From: Streptomyces sp. HUAS YS2
GTDB lineage: Bacteria > Actinomycetota > Actinomycetes > Streptomycetales > Streptomycetaceae
Direction of reading: 5' to 3'
DNA length: 64,000 nt
Assembly: GCF_033343995.1 (NCBI RefSeq)
Contig: NZ_CP137573.1
Location: forward strand, 2,046,001-2,110,000
The translations under genes were made by a program, and so were the position numbers. Numbering within the stretch: position 1 is the stretch's first letter; the number at the start of each line of letters is the position of its first letter. Below are positions 1-8,037 of this stretch, one piece after another. The notes beneath the pieces were generated by a model that ran no database searches, was not told where the DNA came from, and saw only the letters and a list, made by a program, of their open reading frames with translations.

Positions 1-542
1 TTTCAACGGGGAGTGGCGCCGCAGATCCGTACGGCAGGGAAAGAGACGTGACCGACCCGCAGATCCGTGCGGCAAAAGGGGAAGGGTGAAGTCATGCGCG
101 GGCGGCGTACCGAATCCCACAAGCCTCGTTCGCGACGGCTCGGCCCACGTGCCCGACTGGTAGGCACAGCCGGCCTGTCGGCCCGTGCCGGTGGAGCGCA
201 ATCGCGGAGGCTTTGCCAGTAGACAGGCGGCGGCGAGGAATGCGACAGGGACAGAACCGACGAGCATGAAGCGTCACAGCGGGGCGGTATTCGTCACTTC
301 CTCTAGACCTGTCCGCACTGTGAGATCGGCTGTGCCGCGGCCCGTCCCCGGAGTTCTGCCCGGTTAGTGTCGCCGGGCCGAACAGACCGAGATCCAGGCC
401 GAGTTGAGGAATACGCGAATCCGGATCGGATCGCATTTCCACCGGACGTGCCGGCCGCGCCGAGCCGCCTCGTGCCGCCGCCCGCGACAGGCCGATCTAG
501 CGGCGCCGGCGGCACAAGCGGACGATCGAACGGGAGTTGCCC
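1..542. other. Gene-poor left edge upstream of the ATP-grasp operon
   Basis: I see no convincing gene here. The short open frames on either strand lack a ribosome binding site, a recognisable domain or Streptomyces-like third-position bias. The stretch presumably holds the promoter and leader of the ATP-grasp operon that starts at 543. A GCCCGG/CCGGGC inverted repeat lies near 357-377, but nothing ties it to a specific attenuator. Two copies of an 18-bp repeat lie at the extreme left and are listed separately. Confidence 0.5.
19..74. repeat. Pair of 18-bp direct repeats with palindromic arms
   Basis: Positions 19-36 and 57-74 carry the same 18-bp sequence (CCGCAGATCCGT, then A or G, then CGGCA) with one mismatch, 38 bp apart. 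The second copy has perfect CCGCA/TGCGG arms. Paired dyads at this spacing look like protein-binding sites, possibly for the gene beyond the left edge. Function is unknown. Confidence 0.4.
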
Positions 543-1835
543 ATGACCGCCTCGGACATCAAGCGCATCGCCTACATACGCTCCATCCCGATCTCGCGTG
601 CCGGCCCCTACATCCCGGAGCTGGCCAGGGCCGTGGCCGACTCCGGCCGCGAGGCCCGCATCTTCTACACCGACGGCGACTGCGGACCCGAGGACTTCCC
701 CGGCGGCACCTGGGAGGCGCTGCCCGAGGACGCGACCCCCGACCAGATCGTCGACCGCATCCTCGCCTGGGGCGCCGACGGCGTCGTCTCACTGTCCTTC
801 CCGGACGAGGCCGCGCTGCGCGACGCCGTGGTGAAGGCCAGACTGGCCGAGCACGGCATCCCCATGGTCTCCAACGGGGTGGAGCCGGCCCGGCTCCTGG
901 GCGACAAGGGGGAGACCAAGAAGATCCTGGTCGACCACGGCCTGGACGTCCCGCAGGGCATGCTGATCGACGGCACGCTGCTGAAGAACGCCGCCGCCGT
1001 TCCGGCGTACGCGGACATCATCCGGCTCAAGGCCGAGGAGTTCGGCTATCCGCTGCTGACCAAGGCGGTCTGGGGCAGCTCGGGCAGCGGCATCCGCTTC
1101 CTCCGCGACCGGACGGACCTGGAGGTCTTCCTGGCCACGCCCGACGAGGGCACCCTCGTCATGGAGCAGTGCATCACCGGTGAGCTCTGCACGGTCGAAC
1201 TCGTCGGCGCCGACGGCGAGTACGCGGTGCAGCCGCTGTGCTTCACCGGACCGACCGGCGGCCGGCCCACCTTCGCCTTCTGGGAGCTGCGGTCGTCCGC
1301 CCCCCGGGCCGCGGACGATGCCGCCTTCGCTCCGGTGGCGGAGAAGCTGAAGAAGCTCTGCACCACGCTGGGCATCACCGGTGTCATCAACCTGGACATC
1401 ATCTACAGCCGCGGCACGTACTACGTGTTGGAGATCAACCCCCGGGTCTCCGGCGCCACCGCCCTCGGCGTGGCCGCGTCCGGCCGGAACACGTACCTGG
1501 GCATGACCGAGATCCTGCTCGGCGAGTGGCGGGCCCCGGCCGATCCGGTGCTGCCGCGGCAGCGCTGGTCCCTGGAGTTCCCGGTCAACGACGTGACCGA
1601 CGCCTTCGTCCGGGAGGCCGAAGAGGCCCTGGACGTCGTCCAGATCACGCCCTCGCTGGTCGTCGACGGCGAGGAGTACGGCGGCCTGGCGATCGTCACG
1701 TGCGAGTTCGGGGCCGAGGACGCGTTCCTCCAGAAACTCATGACCCTGGACGCCACCCACCACGTCCTCTCGGAAGACATGCTGTCGCAGCTCAAGGAGC
1801 TGCTCACCGGCCCGGCGTCGCAGGCCGTCCGCTGA
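543..1835 (+). CDS. ATP-grasp amino-acid ligase-like protein
   Basis: About 430 residues with the layout of the ATP-grasp superfamily (carbamoyl-phosphate synthase large-chain-like / L-amino acid ligase). A glycine-rich loop (KAVWGSSGSG) lies mid-protein. The metal/phosphate-binding segment EINPRVSG follows a LDIIYSRGTYYVLEIN strand. Family members use ATP to form an acyl-phosphate that is then attacked by an amine, making peptide or amide bonds. The ATG at 543 follows CGGGAG by 6 nt; an in-frame TTG at 537 is less likely. It heads an operon with a dioxygenase, two exporters and an acyltransferase, which suggests dipeptide or modified-amino-acid synthesis rather than primary metabolism. The exact substrates cannot be read from sequence. 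Confidence 0.85.
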   Translation: MTASDIKRIAYIRSIPISRAGPYIPELARAVADSGREARIFYTDGDCGPEDFPGGTWEALPEDATPDQIVDRILAWGADGVVSLSFPDEAALRDAVVKARLAEHGIPMVSNGVEPARLLGDKGETKKILVDHGLDVPQGMLIDGTLLKNAAAVPAYADIIRLKAEEFGYPLLTKAVWGSSGSGIRFLRDRTDLEVFLATPDEGTLVMEQCITGELCTVELVGADGEYAVQPLCFTGPTGGRPTFAFWELRSSAPRAADDAAFAPVAEKLKKLCTTLGITGVINLDIIYSRGTYYVLEINPRVSGATALGVAASGRNTYLGMTEILLGEWRAPADPVLPRQRWSLEFPVNDVTDAFVREAEEALDVVQITPSLVVDGEEYGGLAIVTCEFGAEDAFLQKLMTLDATHHVLSEDMLSQLKELLTGPASQAVR

Positions 1836-1897
1836 CCGCCGCAGGCCGCACCCCCCACGTTCCACGCTCCACCCCGCACGAAAGGCCTCTTCGTTCC

Positions 1898-2680
1898 ATG
1901 CCCGAGCCGTACATGCCAGAGCCGTCCATGCCCGAGCCCTCCATGTCCGCACCGTCCACGTCCGCGCCGTACGTCCACCTGTCCGCCACCGACGTGCTCG
2001 AGTCCGTCGCCGCGTACGGCGAGTACGGCGAGACCGAGATCAAGCAGCTGCGCCAGTCCTGGGACGGGCTGCCGGTCGACCGCTTCATGAAGGGCGGGGC
2101 CTCGTACCGCCGGCGCCGGTACAGCGAGTTCCAGCTGACCGACCGCGGCCTGGTGCGGGCACCGCACGGTGCCTTCCGGCAGTCCTTAGCCGTCAACCCG
2201 CTGCACGGCGGGGTCGCCCGGGAGTTCGAGCCCGTCGAGCAGGAGGTGGCCGAGTCCCCGCTCCTCACCGCCCTCGTCCGGACGCTGCTGGCCCGGCTCC
2301 CCGGCAGCTTCGACAGCGCCACCGGCGGCATCGGCATCCACCAGATCCGCATCGTCGCCTCCCGCGAAGCCGAGGGCCTGCCGGCCCCGGAGGGCATCCA
2401 CGAGGACGGCCACCACTTCGTCGCCCAGGTGCTCCTGCGCCGCGAGAACGTCGAGGGCGGCGTCTCCCAGGTGTACGACCGGGAAAAGAACCCGCTGTTC
2501 CGCACGCTGCTCACCGAGCCGTTCGAGACGGTCGTCATCGACGACCGGCGGGTCTTCCACGGCGTCTCGGCCGTGGAGGTGGCGGAGGGCACGCCGGTGG
2601 GAGTCCGGGACATGATGCTGGTGGACTTCTTCCCGCGCAGGGCGGAGCAGGACGCATCGGATCACCCCGAGTCCCGATGA
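1898..2680 (+). CDS. 2-oxoglutarate/Fe(II) dioxygenase (PF10014, isoleucine-hydroxylase-like)
   Basis: About 260 residues. The iron-binding facial triad is visible as H168-E-D170 (GIHEDGHHF) and H221 (VFHGVSAV); R237 is a candidate 2-oxoglutarate-binding residue. This pattern matches the 2OG-Fe dioxygenase family of Bacillus IDO, which hydroxylates free aliphatic L-amino acids such as Ile and Leu. The first 24 residues repeat MPEP three times, a low-complexity extension, so the true start could be a later Met. The ATG at 1898 follows only a weak GAAAGG. The stop overlaps the next gene's ATG (ATGA). It likely supplies a hydroxylated amino acid to, or modifies the product of, the ATP-grasp enzyme. 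The regiochemistry is unknown. Confidence 0.85.
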   Translation: MPEPYMPEPSMPEPSMSAPSTSAPYVHLSATDVLESVAAYGEYGETEIKQLRQSWDGLPVDRFMKGGASYRRRRYSEFQLTDRGLVRAPHGAFRQSLAVNPLHGGVAREFEPVEQEVAESPLLTALVRTLLARLPGSFDSATGGIGIHQIRIVASREAEGLPAPEGIHEDGHHFVAQVLLRRENVEGGVSQVYDREKNPLFRTLLTEPFETVVIDDRRVFHGVSAVEVAEGTPVGVRDMMLVDFFPRRAEQDASDHPESR

Positions 2681-3972
2681 ACGGGCGGGGGTTACTGGCG
2701 AAGTGGGGACTTCCCGACCTGGCGGGGAACGGCCGGTTCGTCACCGCCAACGTCATGGACAGCCTCGGCAACGGGCTCGTCCTGGCCTTCACCGTCCTCT
2801 ACTTCACCACCACCACGTCCCTGTCGCTCGGCTCCATCGGTGCCGCACTCTCGCTCGGCCAGCTCGTCGCGCTGCCCGCTCCGGTCGTGGCCGGCCTGCT
2901 GATCGACCGGTTCGGCGCCCGCAAGGTGGTCGTCGCCGCGAACCTCGTCTCGGCCTGCGGGTTCTGCGCGTTCCTGTTCGCGGACACGGTCGGGGAGATC
3001 GTCGCGGTCCAGTTCGTCGTCCAGGCGGGTTCCGCCCTGTACTGGACGTCGAGCCGCGGCCTCGTCCTGCTCGCCTCCCGCCCCGGTGACCAGGCCCGCT
3101 GGTTCGGCTTCATCGGCGCGCTGCGCAACATCGGCGGTGGCTTCGGAGCCGCGGCGGCGTCCCTCGCGATCGCGCTGGACACCGGCGGCGTGCGCCTCCT
3201 GGTGTTGGTCAACGCGCTGACCTTCGTGGTCGCGGCGGGCCTGATCGCCGGCTGGCGGCCGCCCGCGGGAGCGGCGGAAGGTCCCCGCGCCAACCGCTCC
3301 ACGGCGGGCGAGGGCGCGGGCGGGGGCTACGGCGCGGTGCTGCGCGACCGGCGCTATCTGCGGCTGGTCCTGGCCAACCTGGCGTTCGTCCTGGCCGCGG
3401 CCGTGCTGCCGGTGCTGCTCGCCGTGTACATCACCGAGGTCCTGCACGCCGCCGCCTGGCTGGCCGGTGCGTGCCTGGTCGGCAACATGGTCCTGGTCGC
3501 CCTGGTCCAGACGCTGGTCACCCGGGTGACCGAACACCGCCGCCCGCGCCGGGTCCTGGCCCTGGCGGCCGTGGCCAACGCGGCCGCGTTCGCCGTCTTC
3601 GGGCTGCTGCTCGCGGTGCCCGGCTGGGTGGTGGCGGCGGGTCTGCTGCCGGCGATGGCGCTGTTCACCCTGGCCGAGATGCTCAGCATGCCGCCCAGCA
3701 GCGAGCTCAGCGCGTCCCTGGCGCCGGAGCACATCCGCGGCCGCTATCTCGGCGTCTTCCAGCTCTCCTGGACGGTCGGCAACACCATCGCCCCGGCCCT
3801 GCTCACGATGCTCCTGAGCCACGGGCCGGTCTGGCCGTGGGTGGTCCTCGGGGCGCTGAACCTGCTGGCGGTACCGCTGGTGCTGAGTCTGGGCGACTCC
3901 GCCCCCGAGGACGAGACCGGGCAGGAGCCCGTGCTTCCCGCCGCGCCCACCGAACAGAGCGCCACGTCGTAA
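2677..3972 (+). CDS. MFS transporter (probable product exporter)
   Basis: A 431-residue polytopic membrane protein of the major facilitator superfamily, with about 12 predicted transmembrane segments, for example LVALPAPVVAGLLI near residue 65. A basic cytoplasmic loop after segment 2 (LIDRFGARKVVVAANL) corresponds to MFS motif A. The central loop around residues 195-225 is Gly/Ala-rich. The ATG overlaps the dioxygenase stop by 4 nt, so the two are translationally coupled. Adjacency to biosynthetic genes suggests export or self-resistance for the small-molecule product. Substrate is not predictable. Confidence 0.85.
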   Translation: MNGRGLLAKWGLPDLAGNGRFVTANVMDSLGNGLVLAFTVLYFTTTTSLSLGSIGAALSLGQLVALPAPVVAGLLIDRFGARKVVVAANLVSACGFCAFLFADTVGEIVAVQFVVQAGSALYWTSSRGLVLLASRPGDQARWFGFIGALRNIGGGFGAAAASLAIALDTGGVRLLVLVNALTFVVAAGLIAGWRPPAGAAEGPRANRSTAGEGAGGGYGAVLRDRRYLRLVLANLAFVLAAAVLPVLLAVYITEVLHAAAWLAGACLVGNMVLVALVQTLVTRVTEHRRPRRVLALAAVANAAAFAVFGLLLAVPGWVVAAGLLPAMALFTLAEMLSMPPSSELSASLAPEHIRGRYLGVFQLSWTVGNTIAPALLTMLLSHGPVWPWVVLGALNLLAVPLVLSLGDSAPEDETGQEPVLPAAPTEQSATS

Positions 3973-4016
3973 CGACGGCTCTCCGTGCATGTCACCCGAG
4001 GATTGGAAACGCGTAC

Positions 4017-5276
4017 GTGTCAATGGTCATGGGGCTCAGAGCAGTTACGCAGGTCACGGGCTCCGCGCTCCCCGCGATCTCGTTCGCGGCGCGCCTGCCC
4101 GCCGCGATCTGTCCCATCGGCGCGCTGCTGATGCTGACGGAGCTCAACAGCATCGGGGCGGCCGGCATCGCCGCCGGGATGCTGTGGACGGGTCAGGCCG
4201 TGGGCGGACCGTTCCTCGGACGCACCGCGGACCGCCGGGGTCACCGCCCGGTCATCCTCGCGGCCTCCCTCGCGAACGCCGTCGCCATCGCCGCCTTCGT
4301 CACGTCGGCGATCACGGATCTGCCGCTCGCCGTGCAGGCCGCGCTCGCGGCCGTCGTCGGCCTCACGGTGCCGCAGATCGGCCCGCTGTCGCGTACCCGC
4401 CTGGTGGTTCTGACGGAGGCGGTGACCAAGGAAGGCGCCACCGGCACACGGGAATTGACCCGCCGAGCCCTCTCCTTCGACACCGCGATCGACGAGGTCA
4501 GCTTCATGGCCGGCCCCGCGCTCGCGGGCCTGGCGGTGGTCCTGATCCACCCCACGGCCGGGCTCGTTCTGGCGGGGCTCGTCATCGCGGTCTTCGGCAC
4601 CCTCTTCGCGCTCCATCCCACGGCACCGGGTGGCACCCCGGCCGGGGCGGCCTCACGGGTTCGGCTGCTCCATCCCGCGCTCATGACACTCTTCGCGATG
4701 GCCCTGCTGCAGGGCATGATCTGGGGCAGCGCCAATGCCGGCACCAGCGCGCTCTCCGCGCACCTCGGCGACACCGGCATGGCCGGCTTCGTCTGGGGGG
4801 CGATGGCCGTGACCAGTTCGGTGGCCGGCCTGCTCGTCACGATGCGGCCGAGCAGCCTGGACCCGACGCTCCAGCTCCGTATCGCCATCACCGCGCAGGC
4901 GGTGCTGCTGCTCCCCCTGCTCGTCGTCGACAGCTTCCTCGGCGCCGCCGCCGCCGTCGCGGGGATCGGGATCGCCGTGGCCCCGCACCTCATCGCGGTG
5001 TTCAGCCTCGCGGAACAGGTCTCCCCGCTGGAGCGAATGGGCGAGGCGATGGCCCTCCTCGGCAGCGGCCTGATCGTCGGCCAGGGCATCGCCGCGCTGG
5101 CCGCGGGGCAGTGGGCCGAGCGCTCCGGACACCACAGCGCGTTCGTCCTGAGCTGCGCCGCCGGAGCCGCGGCAGTCTGCGTCGCCTGGACGTTCGTCCG
5201 ACCCAAGCCCATCGACCGCCACCGCGCGGCGCACGTACGGGCCACGGACACCCCCGAGACCCTGGCCACCGGCTGA
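4017..5276 (+). CDS. Second MFS transporter
   Basis: About 419 residues, MFS fold, with about 12 hydrophobic segments and a motif-A-like loop (GRTADRRGHRPVILAASL, near residue 75). The annotated start is a GTG at 4017; ATGs at 4023 and 4029 are equally possible, because the only ribosome-binding-like sequence (GAGGA at 3998) is rather far upstream. It lies 44 nt after the first MFS gene in the same direction. Two different MFS proteins in one small operon could divide export of product and uptake of precursor, or reflect redundancy. Substrate unknown. Confidence 0.8.
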   Translation: MSMVMGLRAVTQVTGSALPAISFAARLPAAICPIGALLMLTELNSIGAAGIAAGMLWTGQAVGGPFLGRTADRRGHRPVILAASLANAVAIAAFVTSAITDLPLAVQAALAAVVGLTVPQIGPLSRTRLVVLTEAVTKEGATGTRELTRRALSFDTAIDEVSFMAGPALAGLAVVLIHPTAGLVLAGLVIAVFGTLFALHPTAPGGTPAGAASRVRLLHPALMTLFAMALLQGMIWGSANAGTSALSAHLGDTGMAGFVWGAMAVTSSVAGLLVTMRPSSLDPTLQLRIAITAQAVLLLPLLVVDSFLGAAAAVAGIGIAVAPHLIAVFSLAEQVSPLERMGEAMALLGSGLIVGQGIAALAAGQWAERSGHHSAFVLSCAAGAAAVCVAWTFVRPKPIDRHRAAHVRATDTPETLATG

Positions 5277-5304
5277 CCGGCGAACCGCCCGAAGGAACCC
5301 TGCC

Positions 5305-6312
5305 GTGATCCTCACCCTGGAACCGGACATCACTCACATCCACGCCGACGCGTGGGACGCACTGTCCGCGCAGGCGGGCTTCTACCTCTCCCACCGCTGG
5401 CTCGCGGCCCAGCAGCACGACCCCACGGCCCGGGTCCACTACGCCCTCGTCCACGACGAGGACCGACTGATCGCGGCAGCGCCGCTGTACGTGGTCGAGT
5501 CCGAGCCCAACGACCTGTACCGCGTGCACGAACTGCTCCCCGACCGCTCACCGGCCCGAACAGTGCTCGCCGGCGCCCGCCGCGGCTACGTCAACGCACC
5601 CCTCGTACACCCCGCCCTGACGGCCGACCGGCGTCGCAAGGCCCTGAACACCCTGGTGGAAGCGGCCAGTTCCCTGGCCGCCGCGGAACGGGCACACGCA
5701 TGGTGGCTGTACGTCACGGACGACGCGGTCGCCGAACTCGCGGCAGCCTGCGGTAGCCGGCCGACACAGCTCAACCAGGACGCCCGCATCCCGCTGCCCG
5801 GCAGCACCTTCGACGACTACCTCGCCGCCCTGCCGTCCAAGCGCCGCGTCACCATCCGCCGCGAACGCCGCGCGTTCGCCGAGGCAGGTTACGAACTGCG
5901 CACCCTACGGCTCTCCGAATGCGCCGACGCCGTCGGCGCACTGGCGGCCCGACTCCAGGAGCGGCACGGCCACCCGACCGACCCCGCCTTCATGGCCGCC
6001 CTGTTCCACGACCAGGCAGCCGGCATGGCGGACACCGGCCTCGTCCTCGCCGCGTACACCGAAGGCCACATGGTCGCCTTCAGCCTCTTCTACCAGCACG
6101 CGAACACCATCTGGCTCCGCTCCACCGGCTACGACTACACCCGGCTCCGCAACGCCCACGAGTACTTCAACCTCGTCTACTACCTCCCCGTGGACCACGC
6201 CTACGCCCACGGCGCCACCACTCTCCACCTGGGCATGGAGTCCCTCAGGGCCAAGACCCTCCGGGGCGCGATCGCTTCACCGCTGTGGGCGGTACCGGGA
6301 GCGGCAGCCTGA
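5305..6312 (+). CDS. BioF2/FemAB-like GNAT-fold acyltransferase
   Basis: A 335-residue protein. The basic stretch DYLAALPSKRRVTIRRERRAF (about 172-192) and the C-terminal AHEYFNLVYY...HLGMESLRAKTLRG are typical of the BioF2-like acetyltransferase / FemAB group. These enzymes transfer acyl or aminoacyl groups, sometimes from aminoacyl-tRNA. The GTG start at 5305 has GAAGGA 9 nt upstream. It is the last gene of the operon and ends 11 nt before the convergent SDR gene. Together with an ATP-grasp ligase it gives the operon two potential amide-bond-forming enzymes. Whether the donor is acyl-CoA or aminoacyl-tRNA cannot be told from sequence. Confidence 0.75.
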   Translation: MILTLEPDITHIHADAWDALSAQAGFYLSHRWLAAQQHDPTARVHYALVHDEDRLIAAAPLYVVESEPNDLYRVHELLPDRSPARTVLAGARRGYVNAPLVHPALTADRRRKALNTLVEAASSLAAAERAHAWWLYVTDDAVAELAAACGSRPTQLNQDARIPLPGSTFDDYLAALPSKRRVTIRRERRAFAEAGYELRTLRLSECADAVGALAARLQERHGHPTDPAFMAALFHDQAAGMADTGLVLAAYTEGHMVAFSLFYQHANTIWLRSTGYDYTRLRNAHEYFNLVYYLPVDHAYAHGATTLHLGMESLRAKTLRGAIASPLWAVPGAAA

Positions 6313-6323
6313 GCCGAGCCCGA

Positions 6324-7832
6324 TCAGGAGCGTCGGGCGCTCTCCGTCTCGGCCGTCCGGGCGATGTTCCTCGCCATGCCGCCGAAGACGGCGGCGTGGA
6401 ACGGCGCCACGCTCCACCAGTACGCCTGGCCCGCGAGGCCCCGCGGGTGGAAGAGAGCCCGCTGCCGGTACGCGGCGCGGCCCTGTTCGTCGCGATCGAC
6501 GGCCATCTCCAGCCATGCGAGGCCCGGAAGACGCATCTCCGCGCGGAGGCGGAGCAGGCGTCCCCGGTCGATCTCCTCCACCCGCCAGAAGTCGAGCGCG
6601 TCGCCGACGCGGAGGCGCTGCGCGTCCCGGCGGCCCCGGCGCAGCCCCACGCCCCCGACGAGCCGGTCGGCCCACCCGCGGACCGCCCAGGCGAGCGGGA
6701 AGGAGTACCAGCCGTTCTCGCCTCCCACGCCCTCGATGACCCGCCACAACGACTCCGGGCTCGCGTCGACGGTACGGGTGCGCTCGTCGGTGTAGAGGCT
6801 GCCGCCGGCCCAGTCGGGGTCGGTCGGCAGCGGATCGCTCGGCGCCCCGGGCGGCGAGGCGGAGGACCAGCGGGTGGTGACCTGGGCGTCCCGTACCCGG
6901 CGGAGGGCGAGCCGGAGAGATCTCTCGAAGGGGATCGGTGTCCCCGGGCCGTCGGGAACGTACCGCGTGATGTCGTTCTCGGTACAGATCACCTCGTGCC
7001 GGAGCGATTCGGTGAGGGGCCGGGCCAGGGACGCCGGGACCGGTGTGACCAGGCCGATCCAGCTGCTGGACAGCCGGGGGGTCAGGACGGGAACGGGAAC
7101 GATGAGACGCCGCCGGAGCCCGGCGACCGCCGCGTACCGCGTCATCATGTCCCGGTAGGTGAGCACGTCGGGGCCGCCGATGTCGAAGGTCCGGTTGACG
7201 GACGGAGGCATGCCGGCGCCCGCCACCAGGTACTTCTGCACGTCGCGGACTGCGATGGGCTGGACCAGGCTGCCGACCCAGCTCGGCGTGACCATGACGG
7301 GCAGCCGTTCGGTCAGATACCGGAGCATCTCGAAGGAGGCCGATCCCGAGCCGATGACGACGGCGGCCCGCAGGACGGTGGTCGGGACCCCCGAGTCGAG
7401 GAAGATGCGGCCCACCTCGGTACGGGAGCGCAGGTGCGGCGAGAGACGCTCCTCCGGCACTCCGCGCGGGGTGAGGCCGCCCAGGTAGACGATGCGCCGC
7501 ACGCCGGCCGAGCGGGCCTCGGCGGCGAAGGTGCGGGCGGCGAGCCGGTCGGCGTTCTCGAAGTCCGCCGTCGAGCTCATCGAGTGGACCAGATAGTAGG
7601 CGACGTCGACTCCCACGAAAGCCCGGCGGAGGCTCGCCGCGTCGGTCACGTCACCGCGCACGGTCTCCGCCCGGCCGGCCCACGGGAAGTCGCGGAGCTT
7701 GTCCGGATGCCGTGCGAGGCAGCGCACGCGGTAACCGCTGTCGAGCAGCTCCGGTACGAGACGTCCGCCGATGTAGCCGCTCGCGCCGGTGACCAGGCAG
7801 CGGACGCCCGCGGACGGTGAGGAAGTAGCCAT
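6324..7832 (-). CDS. SDR oxidoreductase fused to DUF2867
   Basis: About 502 residues. The N-terminal half is an atypical short-chain dehydrogenase / NmrA-like Rossmann domain: CLVTGASGYIGGRLV near residue 12 is the dinucleotide-binding motif. The C-terminal half (about 350-495) resembles DUF2867, a START-like fold often fused to such reductases (DASPESLWRVIEGVGGENGWYSFPLAW). The ATG at 7832 directly precedes the Rossmann strand; an upstream in-frame ATG at 7880 would add 16 poorly conserved residues. It lies downstream of the photolyase gene on the same strand with a gap of about 205 bp. Substrate unknown; a light- or oxidative-stress role is inferred from context only. Confidence 0.85.
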   Translation of the reverse strand: MATSSPSAGVRCLVTGASGYIGGRLVPELLDSGYRVRCLARHPDKLRDFPWAGRAETVRGDVTDAASLRRAFVGVDVAYYLVHSMSSTADFENADRLAARTFAAEARSAGVRRIVYLGGLTPRGVPEERLSPHLRSRTEVGRIFLDSGVPTTVLRAAVVIGSGSASFEMLRYLTERLPVMVTPSWVGSLVQPIAVRDVQKYLVAGAGMPPSVNRTFDIGGPDVLTYRDMMTRYAAVAGLRRRLIVPVPVLTPRLSSSWIGLVTPVPASLARPLTESLRHEVICTENDITRYVPDGPGTPIPFERSLRLALRRVRDAQVTTRWSSASPPGAPSDPLPTDPDWAGGSLYTDERTRTVDASPESLWRVIEGVGGENGWYSFPLAWAVRGWADRLVGGVGLRRGRRDAQRLRVGDALDFWRVEEIDRGRLLRLRAEMRLPGLAWLEMAVDRDEQGRAAYRQRALFHPRGLAGQAYWWSVAPFHAAVFGGMARNIARTAETESARRS

Positions 7833-8037
7833 GCGCCGATCCGTTTCGCCGATCCCAGAACGTGTGTGTCCTCTGTCCATACTTCGCCGGGGGCGACGCT
7901 TTTGGATGCGGACGCGGGTGGTGGAGGCTCTGATCGGGGCGTCTTCTCTGAGATCGCATCGTTTTCGCAGCGTATGTACCGCTCTGCCGCCTTGCTGCCT
8001 TGCCCCGCCACCCGCATCGTTCGTGCGTCGACATTTG

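Noticed and set aside
357..377. GCCCGG/CCGGGC hairpin in the leader of the ATP-grasp operon as an attenuator or riboswitch
   Set aside because: Only a 6-bp stem with a 9-nt loop, no U-tract and no alternative pairing that I can see.
92..442. Open frame on the minus strand at the left edge
   Set aside because: No ribosome binding site, no recognisable domain and composition unlike neighbouring genes; probably a chance frame in GC-rich DNA.
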